Shown here piece after piece: positions 57,734 to 64,000 of a stretch of 64,000 bases of DNA; the first letter of the stretch is position 1, and the number at the start of each line of letters is the position of its first letter. The notes under the pieces were generated by a model. That model was not told where the DNA came from. It ran no database searches and saw only the letters and a list, made by a program, of their open reading frames with translations. The translations under genes and the position numbers were made by a program. Source of the stretch: Deinococcales bacterium (GTDB lineage Bacteria; Deinococcota; Deinococci; Deinococcales; JAAFIG01); NCBI GenBank assembly GCA_025359505.1, contig JANYHH010000112.1, forward strand, positions 35,858-99,857, given 5' to 3'.

Positions 57734-58807
57734 ATGCCCACTGAACCGCGCACGCTCGAGGTTCTGCGGTTGGCATTGCGGCTGGGGTTCACGGCGTTTG
57801 GTGGCCCTGCGGCGCACATTGCCATGCTGCGCGATGAAGTCGTCACGCGCAAAATGTGGCTGACGGATCAGCGCTTCCTCGATTACCTCGGAATTTGCAA
57901 CCTGATTCCGGGCCCGAACAGCACCGAATTGGTGATGCACGTCGCCATGCAGCGGGCGGGTTGGCGCGGATTGATCGCGGGTGGACTGGGCTTCATCGTG
58001 CCCGCTGCCAGCATCACACTGTTCTTCGCGTGGCTGTACAAAGAGTACGGCTCGAGTCCGAGTTTTACTGGCGTGCTGTACGGCGTGCAACCCGTGGTGA
58101 TCGCGGTCGTCGTGCAGGCGGTTTACAACCTCGCCAAGCCCGCGCTGAAAACGCCGTTGCTGTGGGCGGCGGCGCTCGCCGCGATTGTCGGGTACGCGCT
58201 GGGCATCAACGAACTCGCGCTGCTGTTCGGCATCGCGGGACTGGCATTCTTTGCGTCTCGAGCCACATCTAAAGCCGCGCTGCTCGAGCCGATCAGCTTG
58301 GTGGGGTTGCTGCTGCTGTTCTTGAAGATTGGCGCGACATTGTACGGCAGCGGCTACGTGCTGCTGGCGTTCCTGAAGAACGAGTTCGTGCTGCGCGGCT
58401 GGTTGACCGAAAGCCAACTCCTCGCAGCCGTCGCGGTCGGGCAGGTCACGCCGGGCCCGGTGTTCAGCAGCGCGACCTTCGTCGGCTACCTGATCGCGGG
58501 CGTACCGGGCGCGGTGCTGGCGACGGTCGGGATTTTCGCGCCCGCGTTCGTCTTCGTGTACCTGACGCATCCGCTGCTCTCATCCCTGCGGGCGCAAACG
58601 TGGACGGCGCGGTTGCTGGACGCCGTGAACGCCGCTGCGCTCGGCTTGATGATCGCGGTGGCACTGCAATTGGCTCGAGCGGCGCTGATCGACGCGCCCA
58701 CGATTTTGATTGCGCTGGTCTCGAGCGTGGCGCTCGTGCGGTTCAAGATCAATGCGACGTGGTTGCTGCTCGCGGGTGGATTGATCGGCTTTGCACTGCG
58801 CGGCTGA
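57734..58807 (+). CDS. chrA: Chromate transporter ChrA
   Basis: The 357-residue protein has the two homologous CHR halves: RLGFTAFGGPAAHIAMLRDEVVTRK with LIPGPNSTEL, and GATLYGSGYVLLAFLKNEFV with QVTPGPVFSSATFVGYL. This is the long-chain ChrA type with about ten to twelve helices; it exports chromate or another oxyanion. No dedicated regulator is next to it. The preceding spacer 57577-57733 holds only CTCGAG-rich sequence. Confidence 0.9.
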   Translation: MPTEPRTLEVLRLALRLGFTAFGGPAAHIAMLRDEVVTRKMWLTDQRFLDYLGICNLIPGPNSTELVMHVAMQRAGWRGLIAGGLGFIVPAASITLFFAWLYKEYGSSPSFTGVLYGVQPVVIAVVVQAVYNLAKPALKTPLLWAAALAAIVGYALGINELALLFGIAGLAFFASRATSKAALLEPISLVGLLLLFLKIGATLYGSGYVLLAFLKNEFVLRGWLTESQLLAAVAVGQVTPGPVFSSATFVGYLIAGVPGAVLATVGIFAPAFVFVYLTHPLLSSLRAQTWTARLLDAVNAAALGLMIAVALQLARAALIDAPTILIALVSSVALVRFKINATWLLLAGGLIGFALRG

Positions 58808-58861
58808 CTCGATCCACACGGTTCACAGCCGCTCCTGCCCTCGAGATTCGTGGATTTCGAC

Positions 58862-58867
58862 TACACT
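58862..58867 (+). promoter_or_regulatory. -10 box of the 139-aa secreted protein gene
   Basis: TACACT ends 6 nt before the ATG at 58874; leaderless layout. Confidence 0.5.
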
Positions 58868-58873
58868 CGAGCG

Positions 58874-59293
58874 ATGAAGATCTTGGCGGCTCGAGTTGTG
58901 CTGTTGCTGCTCATGCTCGGCTTCGCTGGCTCGAGGGCGCAAAGTAACGACGATTACGAAAACCCGATCTGGACAGCGGATGGTGCGGCGGCGGTGACGC
59001 TGATCCTCGAACATAGACGAGGTTTTGATCCAGCCTTCAGAAACTCGTACAGCACGCCGCTCGACCGTCAAACCACCGAGATCTCCGTTCGCAACACGCC
59101 ACTGAAGGACTCGGATGGCAACCTCTACCTGCCCAGCGTGTTCATCACCGCTCGAGATGGCACGGTCGTGCTGACGTTCCTGAATCTCGAGGGCGACCTG
59201 CCGGATTTCAACGCGCCGCTGCTGACGAGTCGGTTGTTCAAAAGCATTCTGCAACTGATGGATGCTAGCTTCCAGCGCGTGCCGCAAACTTAA
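58874..59293 (+). CDS. Small exported protein, unknown
   Basis: The 139-residue protein has a signal peptide (AARVVLLLLMLGFAGSRAQ) and a short beta-rich mature domain without recognised family (VTLILEHRRGFDPAFRN, LYLPSVFITARDGTVVLTFLNL). The ATG at 58874 is preferred over one 24 nt upstream because of the -10 box and signal peptide. It converges on the DUF4332 gene, overlapping its stop by 4 nt. Confidence 0.7.
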   Translation: MKILAARVVLLLLMLGFAGSRAQSNDDYENPIWTADGAAAVTLILEHRRGFDPAFRNSYSTPLDRQTTEISVRNTPLKDSDGNLYLPSVFITARDGTVVLTFLNLEGDLPDFNAPLLTSRLFKSILQLMDASFQRVPQT

Positions 59294-59775
59294 AGCGCCA
59301 GCGTTTTCAGCCCCTCGAGCCGCTGCCGCTTGCGTTGCAACTGATGCTCCAATTGCCGCTCGCCTTTGGCGCTGTGCGTGACGACCACCACCAGCGTGCG
59401 CGACAACGCGACCCAGCCGCGCACCTCTTCCAAGGTCGGGTCGCGCCGGGCGAGGTTCCTGACCGCGTTGACCTCGAGCATCTTGGCGTGCAGGTTCTCC
59501 GGCACGCGGTTGCGGAGTTCCTTGACGGTATCCACGCCGGTTTCTTCTAGCAAGTCAGAAAACTGCGTCCCAACGCCTTTGACGCGCATCAGATCAGCGC
59601 GATTGACCCATTTCAGCAAGCGTTTCTCAGAAACCTCGAGCAGCACCGCCAGTTCGCGCCTGCCGCGCAGGTTCGCGGCGCGTTTCAACAGTGCAGCGGT
59701 GGTTTTTAAGCCCAGCTCCTCGAGCTTGAGTGCGTAGGTCTTGCCGATGCCTTCGATGTCGATCAGCTTGGCCAT
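59290..59775 (-). CDS. DUF4332 (helix-hairpin-helix) protein
   Basis: The 161-residue protein has two helix-hairpin-helix units (DIEGIGKTYALKLEELGLKTTAALL and MRVKGVGTQFSDLLEETGVDTVKEL) followed by a helical tail rich in Lys and Arg. This is the DUF4332 arrangement, which is thought to bind DNA. MAKLIDIEG at 59775 is the family start; TATCCT lies 9 nt upstream. It is 42 nt downstream of the HAD gene on the same strand. Confidence 0.82.
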   Translation of the reverse strand: MAKLIDIEGIGKTYALKLEELGLKTTAALLKRAANLRGRRELAVLLEVSEKRLLKWVNRADLMRVKGVGTQFSDLLEETGVDTVKELRNRVPENLHAKMLEVNAVRNLARRDPTLEEVRGWVALSRTLVVVVTHSAKGERQLEHQLQRKRQRLEGLKTLAL

Positions 59776-59817
59776 GTGTGACACAGGATACGGATTCTGG
59801 TGTGCGTTGGTCAAACT

Positions 59818-60609
59818 CTACAAGTTGCGCTCGAGCCAGTCCGCCACGCCGTACTCTTCTGGCGTGGCCACGGTTTCCTGCGCCACGCCCGCCTCGTGCG
59901 CTTCCAGATGCCCGACTGCGACGCCGTGCCCAGCCCAAGTGAGCATCGTCAAATCGTTGTTGCCATCGCCGAACGCGATCACGTCGCGCTGCTCAAATCC
60001 TAAGTGACCTGCGATCAACTCCAAAGCCGCGCCTTTATGCGCGTCCTCGTGCGCGACTTCCAAGAACTTGCCGCCCCACGGGTAGAACCGCAGGTGCGGA
60101 AACGCCGCTCGGACTCGAGGCTCGAAATGATGCAGCGCGTCGTGATGAATCGAGATCTTGTAAACGTCCTCGCGTGGCAGGGCGTGAATCGCTTGCACCG
60201 CTCGAGCCTCGGCCTTGATCCACGCCCAGTACTCCGTGCCGTCACTGCGCTTGGAATCCGGGTCGCGCACGAAGACCGCCTCACCGTGCGGCACGAAAAA
60301 CTCGGTCGCTTCAGCGCCAAACTTTTCGACGATTTCCAATAGCGTCGCGTGCGGCATTCGCACATCGCGCAGTAAGGAGCCGTCCTCATGGTGAACGCAC
60401 GCGCCTTGCGCCGTGCCAAACGCCACGTCAATCCCCAGTTGCTCGAGGTACGGCCGCGCACTGGCCGTCACGCGCCCCGTGACGACCGTGACCGCGTGAC
60501 CGGCCGCTCGAGCTTGCTGAACGGCCGCTAGCGTGCGCGGGTTGATCCGGTAATCGCTGCCAACCAGCGTGCCATCCAAGTCAAACGCCAGCAGTTTACG
60601 TGAACTCAT
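59818..60609 (-). CDS. Cof-type HAD phosphatase
   Basis: The 263-residue protein is a HAD-superfamily hydrolase of the Cof/type IIB class. The nucleophile motif is FDLDGTLVGSD (Asp10 and Asp12), VVTGR supplies the threonine, HKGAALELIAGHLG holds the lysine and IAFGDGNNDLTML the last acidic pair. These enzymes dephosphorylate sugar phosphates, nucleotides or PLP; substrate unknown. Length is normal. Confidence 0.9.
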   Translation of the reverse strand: MSSRKLLAFDLDGTLVGSDYRINPRTLAAVQQARAAGHAVTVVTGRVTASARPYLEQLGIDVAFGTAQGACVHHEDGSLLRDVRMPHATLLEIVEKFGAEATEFFVPHGEAVFVRDPDSKRSDGTEYWAWIKAEARAVQAIHALPREDVYKISIHHDALHHFEPRVRAAFPHLRFYPWGGKFLEVAHEDAHKGAALELIAGHLGFEQRDVIAFGDGNNDLTMLTWAGHGVAVGHLEAHEAGVAQETVATPEEYGVADWLERNL

Positions 60610-60701
60610 CTGCCAAGCAGCGTATCACTCGAGGTTGACTCGTACCAGCGGCGCTGCTCGAGCTTTATGGACTTGTTCACGTCATCGCGGGCGTTTCCCA
60701 G

Positions 60702-60707
60702 TACGAT
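60702..60707 (+). promoter_or_regulatory. -10 box of the M16 peptidase gene
   Basis: TACGAT ends 7 nt before the ATG at 60715 and overlaps an earlier in-frame ATG at 60706, which favours 60715 as start. Confidence 0.45.
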
Positions 60708-60714
60708 GAAGCTC

Positions 60715-63366
60715 ATGAAAAAACTCTGGACTCTATTGCTGGTTGGACTGGCACTGCTGCCCACGGCGCAGGCGCTCGAGCTGAAAACCGAGCGCTACAC
60801 CCTAAAAAACGGGTTGACCGTGCTGCTGCACGAGGACACGCGCACACCGAACGTCACGGTCAACTTTCTGGTCAAGGTCGGCTCCAAGGATGAGCTGGCG
60901 AATCGCAGCGGTTTCGCGCATTTGTTTGAACACCTGATGTTTATGGGCACGAAGCGTGTGCCGCAGGGCGAGTACGACAAAATTATTGAATCCTACGGCG
61001 GCAGCAACAACGCCTTCACCGCGCCAGACATGACGCTCTATTACTCGAGCGCACCCGCCAAGGCGCTCCCCACGCTGCTGTGGCTCGAGGCGGATCGTTT
61101 GGAGGCATTGGGCGATAATATCGACCAGAAGAAACTGGATTTGCAACGCAATGTGGTCTTGAACGAGCGCCGCCAGACCACCGAGAACACGCCGTATGGC
61201 GAGGCGGACGAAGCGGTTAACCAACTGATTTACCCGGCTGACCACCCGTATCAGCGCGGCACGATTGGCTCGCCAGTGGATCTAGCGGCAGCCAGCGTCG
61301 CGGATGTCAAAGCGTTTTTTGCGACGTACTACGTGCCGAACAACATCTCCCTGCTGGTCGCTGGCAATTTCAAATCAGCCGAGGTCAAACCGCAAATCGA
61401 GAAATTATTCGGTGGGCTGGCCCGCAAAAACGACACTTTACGCAAAACCGTGCCGACTCGAGTCAGCCTCGGCGCGAAGCGCACCACGTTTGTGGATCGC
61501 GTGTCGCAACCGCGCCTGAGCATGGTCTGGCGCATTCCGAAAATCGGCAGCAGCGATTACGCCAAACTCGATTTGCTCACCACGGCATTGCAAAGCCGCG
61601 TGACGGAGACGCTGGTTGACGCTGGCCTCGCATCGGACGCCTCGATCTACGTGAGCGGCGGCATCCTCGAGTCGCAACTGAACTTCACGGCGTTCCCCGG
61701 CGATGGCGTCAGCCTGCAAAAGCTAGAGGCGGGGATGGACGGGCTGATTGCCGCGTTCACCAAATCTGGGTTGAGCGCTGCCGAGTTAAAAACAGCGGTC
61801 GCGGCGACCGAAAAGAACGTGCTGAACCTGATGCAAGGCATCGTCGAACGCGCCCAGACGATCAACATCGACTCGTATTATTACAACGACCCGAATTACA
61901 CTTTGAAAGCGCTCGAGACCTACGCGAAATTCACGCCCAATGAGCTGAGCGCGACTGGCAAAGCGTATTTGAAAACCGATGACCGTCTGATCCTGACCGT
62001 GCTGGCCGCGCAGCCCAGCACCGACGCGGCGACTCGAGACACGCGCCCGAGCGACGCTTCGAGTGCGGCTTTTGCGTTTCCGACCAACGCGCAGTTCACG
62101 CTTCCCAACGGTGTTCCTGTGTCGTACTGGCAGAGCGGGCAGTTTCCGATGACCTACATCGGCATCGCCAGCAACCAAGGCACGGGCAGCGAAACCGTCG
62201 CTGGCAGCACGCAGCTTTTGGCAACGCTGCTTGAGAAGGGCAGCAAAACCCAGAATTTCACTCGAGCCTTGACGACGCTCGGCGCGGACTTTGCGGTCAG
62301 CACCAGCGCCCGCCAGACGACGATGAGCGGCTCGACGCTTTCACGCAACCTCGAGCCGAGTTTGGCGCTGATGACCGAGGCGTTGCGGTCGCCGCTCATC
62401 ACCAAAGACGAGTTTGAAAACGCCCGAGCCAATCTGACTTTTGACCGCGAAGCCCTGCCCGACGACCCGCGCACCCTATCCTTGGAGATCGCCATGAACG
62501 CCGTTCACGGCGCGGCGCACCCGCTCGGGCGCTTCGTGACGCCCAGTCAAGTCAGCGCGGTCAAGCTCGAGGATGTCAAAACGCGTTACGCGCAAGTCGT
62601 CAACCCCGCCAGTTTGCGCGTCTTCATCGCCGGCAACCTCAACGTCGCCGCCGTTAAAGCCAGCCTCGAGCGCACGCTTGGTGCGTGGAAAGCCAGCGGC
62701 ACGCGCCAGCCGGATGTCGGCATTGCCACGCCGACGTTTGGCAAAGCCAGATTGCTGTTCGTGGATCGCCCCGGCTCGCCGCAGACCTTCATCCGCGTCT
62801 TCACCCCGAGCGTCGGACGCAAAGACGCGACTCAACTCGAGTACGCCACACTCGGCACGGTGCTCGGTGGCACGTTCACCAGCCGCCTGATGTCCAACCT
62901 GCGCGAGGACAAGGGCTACACCTACGGCATCAGCGCGGGTTTCATCACGCAGGACAATTACGGCATCCTCAACACCCGCACGGCGGTCGAAAGTAGCGTG
63001 ACTGGCGCGTCGATCAAAGAAATTCTGGGGGAGTTCAAGCTGATGAGCGAGAGCGGCATCACCGATGCGGAAACCGTCAAAGCCACGCAGAGCCAGCTTT
63101 CGGACATCTTTGAAACCGTCGCCACACCCGCCAACATCGCCGGAAGCGCCACCGCGCTCAGCGGCGAGGGGCGCAGCTTCGCAGACCTGATCGCTCAGAG
63201 CGTGTCCTTGCCCAAAATCACCACGGCTCGAGTCAATGCCATTGCCAAAAGCGCGATTCGTTTGGACAACGCGATCTGGGTGCTGATCGGCGACAAGAAA
63301 ACCGTGCAGCCGCAACTCGAGGGGCTGGGCTTGCCGATGCTCGAGGATGTGGCGATTGCGAAGTGA
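60715..63366 (+). CDS. Exported M16-family zinc peptidase
   Basis: The 883-residue protein has a signal peptide (KKLWTLLLVGLALLPTAQA) and two M16 halves. The first carries the zinc motif HLFEH (His69, Glu72, His73) and the distal glutamate in NVVLNERRQ, the second half has the substrate-side LREDKGYTYG motif and no active site, as usual. It resembles pitrilysin/processing-peptidase-like proteins of Gram-negative bacteria that degrade short peptides in the periplasm. It stands alone between the HAD gene and a repeat region. Confidence 0.92.
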   Translation: MKKLWTLLLVGLALLPTAQALELKTERYTLKNGLTVLLHEDTRTPNVTVNFLVKVGSKDELANRSGFAHLFEHLMFMGTKRVPQGEYDKIIESYGGSNNAFTAPDMTLYYSSAPAKALPTLLWLEADRLEALGDNIDQKKLDLQRNVVLNERRQTTENTPYGEADEAVNQLIYPADHPYQRGTIGSPVDLAAASVADVKAFFATYYVPNNISLLVAGNFKSAEVKPQIEKLFGGLARKNDTLRKTVPTRVSLGAKRTTFVDRVSQPRLSMVWRIPKIGSSDYAKLDLLTTALQSRVTETLVDAGLASDASIYVSGGILESQLNFTAFPGDGVSLQKLEAGMDGLIAAFTKSGLSAAELKTAVAATEKNVLNLMQGIVERAQTINIDSYYYNDPNYTLKALETYAKFTPNELSATGKAYLKTDDRLILTVLAAQPSTDAATRDTRPSDASSAAFAFPTNAQFTLPNGVPVSYWQSGQFPMTYIGIASNQGTGSETVAGSTQLLATLLEKGSKTQNFTRALTTLGADFAVSTSARQTTMSGSTLSRNLEPSLALMTEALRSPLITKDEFENARANLTFDREALPDDPRTLSLEIAMNAVHGAAHPLGRFVTPSQVSAVKLEDVKTRYAQVVNPASLRVFIAGNLNVAAVKASLERTLGAWKASGTRQPDVGIATPTFGKARLLFVDRPGSPQTFIRVFTPSVGRKDATQLEYATLGTVLGGTFTSRLMSNLREDKGYTYGISAGFITQDNYGILNTRTAVESSVTGASIKEILGEFKLMSESGITDAETVKATQSQLSDIFETVATPANIAGSATALSGEGRSFADLIAQSVSLPKITTARVNAIAKSAIRLDNAIWVLIGDKKTVQPQLEGLGLPMLEDVAIAK

Positions 63367-63381
63367 GGCTTTTGCATTGCT

Positions 63382-63524
63382 CCCTCTCCCGCACGCGGGA
63401 GAGGGTTGGGGAGAGGGGTGAGCGCAGCGAACGCACTTGACTTTGACTTTGAACGTCAAAGGCAACTCGCTGCGCTCGCCCCCTCACCCGCTGCTTCGCA
63501 GCGGCCTCTCCCGCAGGGAGAGGC
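63382..63524. repeat. Composite hairpin repeat (REP-like)
   Basis: Three nested or adjacent inverted repeats: CCCTCTCCCGC (63382-63392) with GCGGGAGAGGG (63395-63405); GAGCGCAGCGA (63420-63430) with TCGCTGCGCTC (63467-63477); CCGCTGC-TTC-GCAGCGG (63488-63504) plus GCCTCTCCC-GCA-GGGAGAGGC (63504-63524). It lies after the M16 gene and may act as a terminator. The GGGAGAGG type is widespread in bacterial spacers. Confidence 0.65.
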
Positions 63525-63570
63525 GAAAAGGCTAGTCAGCCGCATGACTACCGACTGACTCGAGACCCGT

Positions 63571-63576
63571 TAGGCT
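63571..63576 (+). promoter_or_regulatory. -10 box of the aldo/keto reductase gene
   Basis: TAGGCT ends 7 nt before the ATG at 63584. Confidence 0.4.
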
Positions 63577-63583
63577 GAGGCGC

Positions 63584-64000
63584 ATGGAATTCACGCGCCT
63601 CGGCTCGACCGGTTTACAAGTCAGCAAACTCTGCCTCGGCATGATGACCTACGGCGATCCGGCGCTCAGAGCGTGGTCACTGCCTCTTGAGCAAGCCGAC
63701 CCGTTCGTCGAGCGGGCGCTCGAGGCGGGCATCAATTTCTTCGACACCGCCAACGCGTACAGCGCGGGCGAGAGCGAGCGGATCACGGGGGCGCTGCTGA
63801 AAAAATACGCCGCCCGAGACGACGTGGTGGTCGCCACTAAAGTTTTCTTTAGCGTTGGCGGCAGTAAAACCAATGGTCAGGGCTTGAGCCGCAAGCACAT
63901 CTTCGGCGCGATTGACGCGAGCCTGTCTCGTTTGGGCATGGACTACGTGGATTTGTACCAGATTCACCGCTTCGATCCGCACACGCCGATCCTCGAGACG
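63584..64000 (+). CDS. Aldo/keto reductase, cut by the window end
   Basis: The first 139 residues are present. They show the AKR start (FTRLGSTGLQVSKLCLGMMTYGDP), the catalytic Asp-Ala-Tyr region (FFDTANAYSAGESERITGALL), the lysine in ATKVFF and the histidine in DLYQIHRFD, so the catalytic tetrad is complete. It is a beta-barrel NADPH-dependent reductase; substrate unknown. The rest lies beyond position 64000. Confidence 0.9.
   Translation, partial: MEFTRLGSTGLQVSKLCLGMMTYGDPALRAWSLPLEQADPFVERALEAGINFFDTANAYSAGESERITGALLKKYAARDDVVVATKVFFSVGGSKTNGQGLSRKHIFGAIDASLSRLGMDYVDLYQIHRFDPHTPILET

Noticed and set aside
62476..63465. Minus-strand open frame of 329 codons opposite the M16 peptidase
   Set aside because: Shadow of a GC-rich gene; it runs through the repeat region 63382-63465 and shows no domain.
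1..64000. CRISPR array
   Set aside because: No regularly spaced direct repeats with unique spacers; the only frequent repeat is the 6-bp CTCGAG, which is irregularly spaced.

Overview
The window (about 60% G+C) most probably comes from a member of the Deinococcota (Deinococcus/Truepera side of the phylum). The support is a dnaK-grpE-dnaJ operon whose DnaJ lacks the zinc-finger domain, bacillithiol (bshA) and futalosine-menaquinone (mqnE) genes, a Gram-negative style envelope, and many genes whose start codon lies only 6-8 nt behind a TANNNT -10 box, the leaderless arrangement known from Deinococcus. No genus can be assigned from sequence reading alone. The most striking global property is an enormous excess of the palindrome CTCGAG in genes, intergenic spacers and terminator stems alike; it behaves like a highly iterated palindrome and is missing from AT-rich, probably imported stretches.

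Layout. 0-3.8 kb: a DMT-type exporter, then an accessory strip of toxin-antitoxin modules: a mazEF-like pair whose toxin is dead (in-frame stop plus a 126-nt hairpin element with a TA duplication), DUF433/DUF5615, and higBA with a clear 19-bp operator, followed by a NUDIX gene. 3.8-7.6 kb: dnaK-grpE-dnaJ. 7.7-10.7 kb: bshA and recN. 10.7-12.1 kb: an AT-rich membrane-protein island and a decayed copy of the 3' end of meaB. 12.1-18.8 kb (minus strand): a secreted propeller-like protein, meaB, a GGDEF-EAL membrane protein, and a propeller-like gene broken by an in-frame amber codon. 18.8-24.2 kb: a VWA protein, a RelE-type toxin pair, N-carbamoylputrescine amidase, an unknown secreted protein, and small VOC and SRPBCC proteins.

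24.2-38.7 kb: murJ, a membrane GGDEF protein, an apbE-DUF2271-PepSY cluster suggestive of extracytoplasmic flavin electron transfer, mqnE, an SDR, ftsE, ftsX and a degenerate LytM protein (a complete FtsEX-EnvC-type division module), a proline-rich lipoprotein, and a large BTAD/SARP-like regulator. 39.1-45.4 kb, divergent from that regulator: five exported proteins in a row (abundant-looking pilin-like subunit, chaperone-like protein, small secreted protein, 1068-aa beta-rich usher-like outer-membrane protein with SdrD-B-like domains, lipoprotein). This is the best candidate in the window for a poorly described surface-fibre secretion system.

45.8-64 kb: mostly housekeeping: DUF503, an HMA-fold protein without its cysteines, a thioesterase, fabH-rpmF, sixA/ppx (overlapping tail to tail), a PpiD/SurA-like chaperone with a PEGA tail, tRNA-Arg(CCG), a 51-codon small gene ending in a strong terminator, a flavin monooxygenase, an HD-GYP-like protein, chrA, a DUF4332 protein, a HAD phosphatase, an M16 peptidase and the start of an aldo/keto reductase. 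Short hairpin repeats of at least two families lie in the spacers. No CRISPR array, rRNA, IS transposase or prophage was seen.
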